30,710 bases of DNA from FEN-987 sp964598845 (GTDB lineage Archaea > Thermoproteota > Bathyarchaeia > 40CM-2-53-6), in NCBI GenBank assembly GCA_964598845.1, contig CAZRDM010000025.1, positions 1 through 30,710 on the forward strand, read 5' to 3'. The notes below the pieces were generated by a model. It made no database searches and was not told the origin of the DNA. It saw only the letters and a program-made list of their open reading frames with translations. Of the stretch, positions 1 through 6,215 are shown piece after piece (within the stretch, counting starts at the first letter, position 1; every line of letters begins with the position of its first letter). Made by a program: the position numbers and the translations under genes.

Positions 1-36
1 AACTTTCTGGCCTAGAGGTATTGGTGCATGTCATAG

Positions 37-390
37 AACAATGTAAATCCCGAACTGCCCGCCATACTCTGTATCTTGGCTTATGTATCTGGCAAGGTAG
101 TTGCTTCGAAAGACGCTGGGTCTGCTTCTAGCAATCTTGAGAATGTCTACAACATAGGCATGGAAGATAGAACGAACGTTCTCAAGATTGCCCGGATGGT
201 GATTGATACCATGGGCTAGGCCGGGTGTCTATCAAAACTGTCGGCGGCCTAGGCGGTAGAGGTTGGGCGGGCGATGTCAAGGGCATGCAACTCGACATCT
301 CCAAGATCAAGAGACATTGTTGGAAACCGAGATTCAACAGCGACCAAGCGGTTCAACTATCAGCCCAAGAGCTTGTCAGTGAACTTGCCC
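37..390 (+). pseudogene. NAD-dependent sugar-nucleotide epimerase, C-terminal remnant, frameshifted
   Basis: Two reading frames together give the C-terminal part of an extended short-chain dehydrogenase/reductase of the UDP-glucose 4-epimerase type. Frame 1, up to the TAG at 217-219, encodes the family segment ENVYNIGMEDRTNVLKIA and the following helix. The next stretch, in the frame starting at 225, encodes GGRGWAGDV and LDISKIK followed by a KPRFNSDQAV-like end, which is the expected downstream motif of the same family. The switch near 215-230 is therefore a frameshift, and stops at 13-15 and 34-36 remove the N-terminal half. The reading past about 390 no longer resembles the family. The Rossmann domain and catalytic YxxxK are absent, so no activity is expected. 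This could be a sequencing indel in a gene that is truncated anyway. Confidence 0.7.
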
Positions 391-473
391 CCAATTTCCC
401 GACCTCGGCAGGACATCGCCATTGTTGGCTTGACGTGATCCTCAATGGTCCTCACAGAACGCTTAAATGGGTT

Positions 474-503
474 GCATATGTATAGTTGGGCTGGCATATG
501 TAT
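474..503 (+). promoter_or_regulatory. TATA-like box and paired GCATATGTAT sites upstream of the first antitoxin
   Basis: The decamer GCATATGTAT occurs at 474-483 and again at 494-503, exactly 20 bp apart, so both copies lie on the same face of the helix. Each contains the palindrome CATATG. An A/T-rich TTAAAT box sits at 463-468. The second copy overlaps the antitoxin start codon. RHH antitoxins usually bind paired short sites at their own promoter, so autoregulation is inferred. Confidence 0.45.
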
Positions 504-771
504 GAAAAGGATGGTTAGAAAGAACTACCTGTTGCCCGCGGAAATAACCTCGAAGCTTAGGGGCATGGTCAAGAGTGGGCGATACGCGACTGAGAGCGAG
601 GTAATACGAAAGTCTCTTCTGCACCTGATTGATCGGGAAACGAGAAGAGCTGAGGAAATCTCGAGGGAGCTCGATGAGTTGGCTGAAGAGACAACTAAGT
701 ACCTTCCAAAGGGGAAAACCGCGGGAGAGCTGGTGCATCAAGCTCATCTTGAGGAATCGCACCTCCTTTGA
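502..771 (+). CDS. vapB: ribbon-helix-helix antitoxin (VapB-like)
   Basis: The 89-residue product has a short N-terminal beta strand (KNYLLPAEITSKL) followed by two helices around GRYATESEVIRKSLLHLI, the typical ribbon-helix-helix DNA-binding fold. A charged C-terminal tail (residues about 45-89) would bind the toxin. The ATG at 502 was chosen because the longer reading from 445 adds non-family residues and would run through the putative operator; ATG 511 is also possible. The stop codon overlaps the start of the PIN-domain gene (TTG at 768), as in a translationally coupled antitoxin-toxin pair. The family role is to neutralise the toxin and repress the operon. The family fold is clear, but the exact antitoxin class is inferred from the neighbour. 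Confidence 0.8.
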   Translation: MKRMVRKNYLLPAEITSKLRGMVKSGRYATESEVIRKSLLHLIDRETRRAEEISRELDELAEETTKYLPKGKTAGELVHQAHLEESHLL

Positions 772-1199
772 GATACTACTTTGATGCTTCGGCCTTGGTC
801 AAAAGGTTCAAGCCGGAGAGAGGTCAGCAGACGGTGAGGAACGTCATCCACGACGCCTCACTCGGGGCTCATGAGATCCACTCGATCTACTGGGCAAAGG
901 CCGAGTTCTACGTCGCTATGAGAAGAAGCAACGTACCCCAGAAGCTCGCAGCGAGAAACCTAAGAACCTTAGCGAAGGTCGTCGTCTTTGACCCGCTGAC
1001 GGGCCACATAGTCGAGAACGCGTTAGGTCTGATATATGAGTTCAATCTTCACGCCGCAGATGCAATCCACCTAGCAGCATGCACGAACCTTGCATGTGAA
1101 GCAATGCTCACCGATGACGAGCACTTGACCGGTGAAAACGTCAAGGAGTACCTCGAAAGGTACGCTGTCAGACTCATCAATCTCGAAGAAAGTCCATGA
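768..1199 (+). CDS. vapC: PIN-domain ribonuclease toxin (VapC-like)
   Basis: The 143-residue protein has the PIN-domain acidic residues in order: Asp6 in YYFDASALVK, Glu46 in WAKAEFYVAM, Asp98 in AADAIHLA and Asp116 in LTDDEHL. PIN domains of the VapC class are Mg-dependent endoribonucleases that cleave tRNA, rRNA or mRNA. Translation starts with TTG at 768, overlapping the antitoxin stop by three bases. The alternative of a downstream start would remove the first catalytic Asp, so TTG is well supported. All four acidic positions are intact, so an active toxin is expected. The RNA target cannot be read from the sequence. Confidence 0.88.
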   Translation: MRYYFDASALVKRFKPERGQQTVRNVIHDASLGAHEIHSIYWAKAEFYVAMRRSNVPQKLAARNLRTLAKVVVFDPLTGHIVENALGLIYEFNLHAADAIHLAACTNLACEAMLTDDEHLTGENVKEYLERYAVRLINLEESP

Positions 1200-1309
1200 A
1201 CCGTTATGCTACAGGCAACTTGCATGCCGTAGGCTCGCGATGTTAGGTTATCGTTTACGATACTGGGGTAAGTATTGACTGCGGTCCTCTTCCTTCGTAT
1301 GCCCCAGCA

Positions 1310-1352
1310 ACCAGTAATTCCCCCGTGTCTTCGGGGTTTCTATCCGACTGGT
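1310..1352. repeat. nested inverted repeat between two toxin-antitoxin operons
   Basis: An outer pair ACCAGT (1310-1315) / ACTGGT (1347-1352) encloses an inner perfect stem CCCCG (1321-1325) / CGGGG (1332-1336) with the loop TGTCTT. As RNA this would fold into a two-tier hairpin. It lies downstream of the first PIN gene and upstream of the promoter at about 1401. A terminator, an RNA structure or chance are all possible; there is no clear U-run after it. Confidence 0.4.
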
Positions 1353-1399
1353 AACCCAAGTAGTTGACTCGCGAAGAACAATCTGGGTCGGCGCAGCAT

Positions 1400-1422
1400 A
1401 TTTATACATCTAGATAGCTAGA
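1400..1422 (+). promoter_or_regulatory. TATA box and near-palindromic operator of the second VapBC operon
   Basis: The TATA-like TTTATA at 1401-1406 is about 26 bp upstream of the ATG at 1430, the spacing expected if transcription begins at the start codon (leaderless mRNA). Between them, 1409-1422 reads TCTAGATAGCTAGA, which matches its reverse complement at 12 of 14 positions. A repressor bound there would block the transcription start, fitting RHH autoregulation. Confidence 0.55.
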
Positions 1423-1429
1423 TTCTTGT

Positions 1430-1687
1430 ATGGTCAAGACAACGATCACGTTGGAGGACGAATTGTACAGGAGGCTTGCCAAGGAGGCCATCGAGAGGTA
1501 CGGCAAGACGAGAAGCCTATCAAGGTTGATCAACGAGAAGTTGAAGGCGGCTGAGGGCGGGACCAACAGAACACAGGCAAACATCGAGAAGATTTTTGGC
1601 AGTTGGACGGCGAAGCAAACGGGCGCCGTGTATGTGAGGAAGCTCAGGAAAGAATCGGACAAGAGGCTCAGGCGGTTGGGCATCTGA
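1430..1687 (+). CDS. vapB: VapB-type antitoxin, ribbon-helix-helix
   Basis: The 85-residue protein begins MVKTTITLEDELYRRLAKEA, a classic ribbon-helix-helix beta strand and first helix. It continues with TRSLSRLINEKLK, the second helix, and ends in a long basic tail that would wrap the toxin. The start at 1430 is placed exactly where the upstream TATA-like box predicts a leaderless start. The stop codon overlaps the toxin ATG (TGATG at 1685-1689). Known relatives bind the PIN toxin active site and repress their own promoter. Confidence 0.85.
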   Translation: MVKTTITLEDELYRRLAKEAIERYGKTRSLSRLINEKLKAAEGGTNRTQANIEKIFGSWTAKQTGAVYVRKLRKESDKRLRRLGI

Positions 1688-2070
1688 TGGTTGGAGTACT
1701 CGTGGATACGAGCATTTTTGTTGATTATCTCCGCGGGGTTGACAGAGCGAGGGAGGCTATTCAGAAGATTCAGACGGGGGAAGTGGAATCGTATGTTTCT
1801 GCCCTCACAGAGGCAGAGCTTTTGGCCGAGCGAGCGTGCGAAGATGAAAGCACGCGTGAGGGAGTTCACGGACTAATCTCCCTATGCCGTAAAGAGAACG
1901 TTCACAATCAGATTTCCCAGAAGGCTGGCGAATTTAGACGCAAGTACGCAGTGTCGCTTGCCGACTGCATCATAGCGGCGACTGCATATACCTTGAAGTC
2001 GAAAATCTGGACGAAGAACATCAAGGAATTCAGGAGAATAAAAGAGGTCATCATCGAGGAACCCTACTGA
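1687..2070 (+). CDS. vapC: PIN-domain ribonuclease toxin (VapC-like)
   Basis: The 127-residue protein starts at the ATG overlapping the antitoxin stop; a longer reading from 1603 would only run through antitoxin sequence. PIN acidic residues are Asp7 in LVDTSIFVDYL, Glu42 and Glu44 in TEAELLAER, and Asp93 in SLADCIIAA. The usual TKNIKEF motif follows at about 109-115. This is the compact VapC architecture and should be an active endoribonuclease controlled by the preceding antitoxin. It differs clearly in sequence from the first PIN toxin at 768-1199, so the two pairs are not a recent duplication. Confidence 0.9.
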   Translation: MVGVLVDTSIFVDYLRGVDRAREAIQKIQTGEVESYVSALTEAELLAERACEDESTREGVHGLISLCRKENVHNQISQKAGEFRRKYAVSLADCIIAATAYTLKSKIWTKNIKEFRRIKEVIIEEPY

Positions 2071-2158
2071 AGACCGTGGAGAGGGAGCCTTCACCAACCA
2101 GCCTCGCGCCCGATACGGAGTCTTGGAGCGGAGGAAAAATACTATCGTTGAAAGGTCG

Positions 2159-2213
2159 GGTCTTCTCCACTAGAGCATGGAACATGTTGTGTAGGCACGG
2201 ATGAACTTCCCAT
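2159..2213 (+). repeat. 55-bp direct repeat, left copy at gap edge
   Basis: These 55 bases, beginning GGTCTTCTCC and ending CTTCCCAT, are identical to 2314-2368 on the other side of the N run. The copy ends exactly at the first N. Confidence 0.95.
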
Positions 2214-2313
2214 NNNNNNNNNNNNNNNNNNNNNNNNNNNNNNNNNNNNNNNNNNNNNNNNNNNNNNNNNNNNNNNNNNNNNNNNNNNNNNNNNNNNNNN
2301 NNNNNNNNNNNNN
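2214..2313. other. scaffold gap of 100 N
   Basis: Exactly 100 undetermined bases, flanked on both sides by the same 55 bases. A round gap size plus identical contig ends is typical of two contigs that overlap by a k-mer length and were joined by a scaffolder rather than merged. Nothing biological can be inferred inside it. Confidence 0.95.
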
Positions 2314-2368
2314 GGTCTTCTCCACTAGAGCATGGAACATGTTGTGTAGGCACGGATGAACTTCCCAT
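2314..2368 (+). repeat. 55-bp direct repeat, right copy at gap edge
   Basis: Exact second copy of 2159-2213, beginning at the first base after the N run. It is most likely the same genomic segment represented twice; a true tandem duplication is less likely. Confidence 0.95.
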
Positions 2369-2418
2369 CTTGAATCTTCTGCTTCCGGTACGTGAAGCAT
2401 TTCGTCAACTGTAACGAT

Positions 2419-2502
2419 CTATCTGAACGAATCATCGCCAAGAGTTCTGGATTTCTTGGTCAGAGCGGAGATGAGTAGATTGTTACCGAGAACAATCGTC
2501 AT
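2419..2502 (-). pseudogene. possible N-terminal stub of a PIN-domain gene
   Basis: A 27-codon minus-strand reading begins MTIVLGNNLLISALTKKS, which resembles the first strand and helix of PIN toxins (usual form xIVLDTNxLISAL). The catalytic Asp position is Gly here and the frame stops after 27 codons. If real it is a dead fragment; the resemblance is short and could be chance. Confidence 0.3.
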
Positions 2503-2550
2503 CTGATTGCCTTGAAATATTTCTACGCGGTTTGCTGATGTCTGACCGGA

Positions 2551-3618
2551 TCAGCTTGAAATTGATGTGGCCAGCACGAGAAGAGGACTTGGCGTTTTTG
2601 TGAAGCCTCCCTTTCCGTCAAACGCCCACCAAGCCCAGCCGACTTGATACTTCTCGAAGAGGGTTACGGCGTCTTGGAGCCACTCTAGACGACTATTGTC
2701 TTTCATGAACGCGCCGAATTCTCCGATCCACATCGGCGTCCCAATTTCGACAACGAATTTCCTGTATTTCGCCGCCAAATCTGCCTCAAGCACCTTGATA
2801 TTCTCTGGGTTGTACTGTGAGGCGAATGCGAGCGGGTAGAAGTGCGGGGACCAGACGATATTTTCTCTGATGGGAAGCTTGTACGTGTTCATGTTCGCTG
2901 GTTCTAAGAAGATGATGTGTTTTGAATCAACCGATCTAATCGTTGCGATCCCATTCGTGTAGAATGCGTCGACATGTGCACCATTCAGCTCTGGGTAGAC
3001 ACAGGTATAGATCCAAGGTTCATTCAGGATATCGTAGCCGGCTATGGTGGATTCGGTCGCGTAGTACTGTGCAATCTTCCTCCAAGTCTGCAATAGGTGA
3101 TCCTGCAAGCTGCTGTTAGCCCAGAAATCAGAAATGGCTTGTTGCATGCCTTCTTTATTCGAGGAATAACCTTTCACGATCCATCCTGGTACACCTGAGC
3201 CGCCGAATTTATCGGCCCAGTAATACTGATGCATGTCCAGAACTATGTACAAGCCATATTTCTTGGCCCATTGGACATCTCTGTCCACGTACCACTTCAG
3301 GTATCGAATGTTGAATGCACCTGGCTCAGGTTCAAGCATAGCCCATGAAATAGGCAACCTCACCACGTTGAGTCCCATGCGCGCCAACGTTCGGTAGGCA
3401 TTCTCTCTGTGTAGTCTTATTCCTCCATTAGGCTCCTGAGCATCGTAGCCCGGGTAGTTGACTCCTCGTAGAAGGACTATCTGATCTTTCTCGTCCACGA
3501 TCCATGTTCCTTTCGTGGATAGGAAGCCCTGCGGTTTCGCTGAGACAGTGACGCTCGGAGCGGCAACTAGAACTATTATCGTGAATAGGAGAAGCGCTGT
3601 GATTGTTTTTCTGCGCAT
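2551..3618 (-). CDS. secreted glycoside hydrolase family 5 (cellulase-like)
   Basis: The 355-residue protein has an N-terminal signal peptide: basic MRRK, a hydrophobic core to about residue 20, and probable cleavage after VTVSA at 27. The rest is a GH5 (clan GH-A) TIM barrel. It shows LLRGVNYPG near the first strand, VVRLPISW, a DMHQYYW segment, the acid/base Glu200 in YDILNEPW, His259 in WSPHFY, and the nucleophile Glu300 in MWIGEFGAF. Members hydrolyse beta-1,4-linked glycans by a retaining mechanism; the exact substrate cannot be read. A GAGGAG ribosome-binding site lies about 11 bases before the ATG. The gene is alone, with a 290-bp upstream region that holds no other gene. The length fits a single catalytic domain with no carbohydrate-binding module. 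Confidence 0.9.
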   Translation of the reverse strand: MRRKTITALLLFTIIVLVAAPSVTVSAKPQGFLSTKGTWIVDEKDQIVLLRGVNYPGYDAQEPNGGIRLHRENAYRTLARMGLNVVRLPISWAMLEPEPGAFNIRYLKWYVDRDVQWAKKYGLYIVLDMHQYYWADKFGGSGVPGWIVKGYSSNKEGMQQAISDFWANSSLQDHLLQTWRKIAQYYATESTIAGYDILNEPWIYTCVYPELNGAHVDAFYTNGIATIRSVDSKHIIFLEPANMNTYKLPIRENIVWSPHFYPLAFASQYNPENIKVLEADLAAKYRKFVVEIGTPMWIGEFGAFMKDNSRLEWLQDAVTLFEKYQVGWAWWAFDGKGGFTKTPSPLLVLATSISS

Positions 3619-3908
3619 CTAGTTTTCTGCTCCTCGGTTGTCGCGGGCGGGTTCCAAAATAGGAACAGCGCTTAGTGATCCACGCGTTGGAGATATTAAT
3701 GTTTCGAATTTGGTACATTGACGTTCTCCGCCCCCAGATGTAAACATGGGAAATTTTCCTTTCCTAAATCGATCGCCATGCATGGTTGACTTGCACAAGG
3801 TAAGCCCGGTGTTACCCAACCATGCAAAGAATGGTCACATGGACAGTCGCGTGGAGGACTCGCGTGAAGTACTATGTCGACCACGAAGGGCCAACCAGTA
3901 GTTGTGCC

Positions 3909-4328
3909 TTAACCTTCAGCTCTTAGAAACATGCGGGGTTCGGTGACTTCTATCGCAAACCATTGTCGTTCATGGCATTGGACACATTCAACCTTGTTCT
4001 TTCCGACTAGGCGTAGGCGACGTCCACCGCATCTCCTGCAAGCAATCCGCTCCACCAACCTCCAACGTTCCCTTGGAAGAGGAGAACCCGAGCTCTTTGG
4101 GCCGCTTACCAGTCGAAGCAGTCGGAAAGCCTCAACTGGAGAGCAGGCGCCAGCCTTCCGCTTGATCTCTAGCCTCGACAAGTTTCTTGTCTCAACGAAA
4201 CCCCATCGCATGAGGAAGTTCAGGACGCGCGATAATGTTTCCTCATCAAGACCGGTATTCCTCCTGACTTGTTCGAAGGAGGACCATCGTTTCGCCGTAA
4301 GCGCCGACCAGACAGCTTCAATGAGCAA
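3909..4328 (-). CDS. winged-helix protein with C-terminal zinc ribbon
   Basis: The 139-residue protein has an N-terminal winged-helix DNA-binding domain (about residues 1-55). The segment EQVRRNTGLDEETLSRVLNF looks like helix-turn-helix and MRWGFVETR like the wing. The C-terminus is a zinc ribbon with CRRCGG and CVQCHE knuckles at about residues 95-120. A TTG start at 4328 is proposed with a GGAGA element upstream; no in-frame ATG lies near. It is divergent from the zinc-ribbon gene at 4386, with about 57 bp between them, so they may share a promoter region. A transcription-factor-like role is inferred; no ligand or target is visible. An antisense frame of similar length has no protein-like features. 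Confidence 0.65.
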   Translation of the reverse strand: MLIEAVWSALTAKRWSSFEQVRRNTGLDEETLSRVLNFLMRWGFVETRNLSRLEIKRKAGACSPVEAFRLLRLVSGPKSSGSPLPRERWRLVERIACRRCGGRRLRLVGKNKVECVQCHERQWFAIEVTEPRMFLRAEG

Positions 4329-4385
4329 TGTTGTGCCGGTCTCCTAGAAGGCTTGAGGCTGGTCAGGAAGTAAGGTCGATGTTAC

Positions 4386-4712
4386 TTGGCTTGGGAAAGC
4401 TCAGTCACACAGAAAACTGTCGGAGGAGATTCTAGGATTATCTTCGAGACCTCCTTGGTGGAAACAGTTATCTCCGGAAGCCCAGCCTTCCTAGATGCGG
4501 GATCATTCTTGGGAGCGCGAATCTGCGAAGCCTGCGGCGAGGCTCAGGCCAAGAGAGATGACATCCTCTGCCTAGACTGTTCACGCGCTTATGGGATTCT
4601 AGTCGACCTCCTTACAGACCACCCTGGCTTAGGCGGAAAAGACCTTCGACGAATCGTCGAAATGTATGAGTGGTATGCCAAGAAGAAGCAGGCAACCCTA
4701 ATCCAGCGCTGA
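4386..4712 (+). CDS. small zinc-ribbon protein of unknown function
   Basis: The predicted 108-residue protein has one zinc site: CEACGEAQAKRDDILCLDC at about residues 48-66. A helical C-terminus follows (LGGKDLRRIVEMYEWYAKKK), ending about 40 residues later. I do not recognise a named family. The first 40 residues are weakly protein-like and the TTG start at 4386 is uncertain; GTG 4458 is an alternative. The gene diverges from the winged-helix/zinc-ribbon gene, and CxxC plus helix architecture suggests nucleic-acid or protein binding, which is inference only. Confidence 0.55.
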   Translation: MAWESSVTQKTVGGDSRIIFETSLVETVISGSPAFLDAGSFLGARICEACGEAQAKRDDILCLDCSRAYGILVDLLTDHPGLGGKDLRRIVEMYEWYAKKKQATLIQR

Positions 4713-4798
4713 CAAAGATAACGGTACCCTTAGGATTGGTGCGTCAGATTCACGACGATTGATGACGCGGCGCCGGCGAAGAGGTACGCTGTTATCTG

Positions 4799-5278
4799 CT
4801 ATCGTTCTAAATAGACGAGATTCTTCTCAAAACGGAAGGAGAATCGTCTGATTATGTCCAAACCAAGCAGGTCTGGGATAAGTCCCAAAGCCTTTCGCTC
4901 CTCATCATTTCGGGGAGTAGGAAATTTGAGGATATAGACAAACTGTAGTTTCTCCTCAACTGGAGCACCATCTTCGTCTTTGAAAACGAAACGGACATTT
5001 GCCAATTGATATCCTTCGGCAGAGCCGCCGATCCCGCTGACCTTGATCTTGTGTTCTTCTGAGTAGAGTTTTGTCAAGTCAATTCGAAGCCTCTTGGCAG
5101 TCGCTTCGGTGAGAGCTGTATGCACGTTTCCTGTGTCTATTAGAAACCGTACAGGTACGCCAATTATTCCCAGATGATCACAATAAAAAAGGGCTGTTAC
5201 AAAGCAATGCTGACCTTTGACAGCGAAACCGAGGATTCTGGTCAGGCGGGTATTCCTCCCTAGGGAGGTTACACGCAT
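4799..5278 (-). CDS. retropepsin-like aspartic protease
   Basis: The 159-residue protein carries the aspartic protease signature FLIDTGNVHTALT, with catalytic Asp48-Thr49-Gly50. A flap-like SGIGGSAEG lies at about residues 81-89, and a hydrophobic LLGLDII near residues 137-143 corresponds to the hydrophobic-hydrophobic-Gly motif that closes the active site. A single D-T-G motif in about 160 residues is the retropepsin architecture (clan AA), which works as a homodimer. No signal peptide is evident, so action in the cytoplasm is expected. It follows the DUF5678-like gene after 13 bp, so the two are probably co-transcribed. The substrate is unknown; processing of the partner or of a host protein is speculation. 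Confidence 0.8.
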   Translation of the reverse strand: MRVTSLGRNTRLTRILGFAVKGQHCFVTALFYCDHLGIIGVPVRFLIDTGNVHTALTEATAKRLRIDLTKLYSEEHKIKVSGIGGSAEGYQLANVRFVFKDEDGAPVEEKLQFVYILKFPTPRNDEERKALGLIPDLLGLDIIRRFSFRFEKNLVYLER

Positions 5279-5291
5279 TTTGACTAGTGCT

Positions 5292-5540
5292 CTACACTAT
5301 CAGCGCGTACGCTTCGCGACTTACGAAATCTATAGCGCATTCTTCGGGTTGCTTGCCACTTTTTGCCAATTTATCCAAAAGTTCATCTAGACTGTACGCG
5401 TCAAAGACTTCCTTTCCTGATTCACAGACAGCTACATATCTGTCGGGTAGTTTCTCTCTAAGTCTATCCATGTTTTCCAATAACCACTTAGTATTCGCGG
5501 TGTATTCACTCAGTTTGTCCAAGTCGGCTTTTTCAACCAT
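5292..5540 (-). CDS. DUF5678-like small protein, partner of the protease gene
   Basis: From the ATG at 5540 this is an 82-residue protein with the pattern TKWLLENMDRLREKLPDRYV followed by AVCESGKEVFDAYSLDELL. This resembles DUF5678 proteins, where a Trp-containing helix is followed by a strand reading RYVAV and then a helix. A GTG start at 5606 would add 22 residues. The ATG is preferred because a TTAAATAT box at about 5612-5619 would put the transcription start well inside the longer reading, and because relatives begin near the helix. The gene is 13 bp upstream of the retropepsin gene on the same strand. I recall DUF5678-like genes next to aspartyl-protease-like genes in other genomes; the function is unknown. 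Confidence 0.65.
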   Translation of the reverse strand: MVEKADLDKLSEYTANTKWLLENMDRLREKLPDRYVAVCESGKEVFDAYSLDELLDKLAKSGKQPEECAIDFVSREAYALIV

Positions 5541-5771
5541 CTTCCATGCACTCGGAAAAGAGTGAACGTCAAATCTGTATCTATTGTCTTGATTCTGCAA
5601 ATGCACAGCATATTTAACTCTATTTTACCGATTAGCTTGAAACAGTTCAAGGAAAAGAGGCCAGCCACTATTCCATGAGGTTATTTAGCCCTCTTCGTAG
5701 GTGTAACGGTACCTCTACGTTTGATGGACTTGGCGATATGGCGTGGCCAGAAAGGGAGGTAGCTCATCTAC

Positions 5772-6074
5772 GTGAAACTGAATGGCAAGTACTTGAGAGA
5801 GTCTCAGAGGTTACTTGCGAAGCGCGATTATTCGCAGGCCTCTGAGAAACTCTGGTGGGCGATGGCTGAGATTATCAAGGCGGTAGCCGTAAAGAGGGGG
5901 ATCGAGCTGGGAACACATCGAAGTTTGGGGGAATTCGTCTCAAAGCTGCAGAAGGAGCATCCAGACTGGGATCTCGTACCGGCATTTGGATTGGGTAACG
6001 CACTTCACGCGAACTTTTACGAGGACTGGCTACCAGCAGATCATGTGGAAATCTACGCAAAAGTTGTCAGGTAG
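5772..6074 (+). CDS. PaREP1-family protein, C-terminus cut by in-frame TAG
   Basis: The 100-residue product is helical and resembles the PaREP1/PaREP8 family, a HEPN-like group common in archaea. It has YSQASEKLWWAMAEIIKAVA, then THRSLGEFVSKL, and the family's FYEDWL motif (residues about 82-87). The frame ends with VVR and TAG at 6072-6074. It continues without other stops as LIEKLQTLL to TAA at 6102-6104. In relatives this position is normally followed by a Glu-Leu helix, so TAG looks like a replaced GAG codon. The product loses about ten residues of its last helix. Start is GTG 5772 with GGGAGGT 12 bases upstream. A sequencing error, a real nonsense change or read-through would all fit. 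Function is not established; HEPN-type RNA binding is the usual guess. Confidence 0.7.
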   Translation: MKLNGKYLRESQRLLAKRDYSQASEKLWWAMAEIIKAVAVKRGIELGTHRSLGEFVSKLQKEHPDWDLVPAFGLGNALHANFYEDWLPADHVEIYAKVVR

Positions 6075-6116
6075 CTCATCGAGAAACTCCAAACCCTACT
6101 TTAAGGTTATGAAAGC

Positions 6117-6136
6117 TTCGCAGGCGTAGCTGCGAA
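6117..6136 (+). terminator. hairpin after the PaREP1-like gene
   Basis: A perfect 7-bp stem TTCGCAG (6117-6123) / CTGCGAA (6130-6136) with the 6-base loop GCGTAG lies just after the last possible stop of the upstream gene. It may terminate that transcript or mark a processing site. No long U-run follows. Confidence 0.35.
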
Positions 6137-6215
6137 AGATTCTAAACATGTCTTAGAGTTCGTAGGATAGTGGGACTGGTCCTAGGATCCAATCCACAGT
6201 GACGGAGAACGACCA

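Larger units (their letters stand above)
2051..2400 (-). other. possible small ORF interrupted by the scaffold gap
   Basis: Removing one copy of the 55-bp duplication together with the N run would join two minus-strand pieces in the same frame, giving about 64 residues from ATG 2400 to a stop at 2051. The joined reading contains WEVHPCLHNMFHALVEKT. I do not recognise a family, and the 3' end overlaps the end of the VapC gene on the other strand. It may be spurious; its value is mainly that the frame stays open across the proposed join. Confidence 0.2.

Noticed and set aside
2159..2368. The two 55-bp copies as a CRISPR-like or tandem repeat array
   Set aside because: Only two copies exist, they abut the N run exactly, and no further unit lies nearby; an assembly overlap explains it better.
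3931..4347. A 138-residue plus-strand frame opposite the winged-helix gene
   Set aside because: The minus strand has a helix-turn-helix and a zinc ribbon, while the plus-strand translation has low-complexity Ser/Arg composition.
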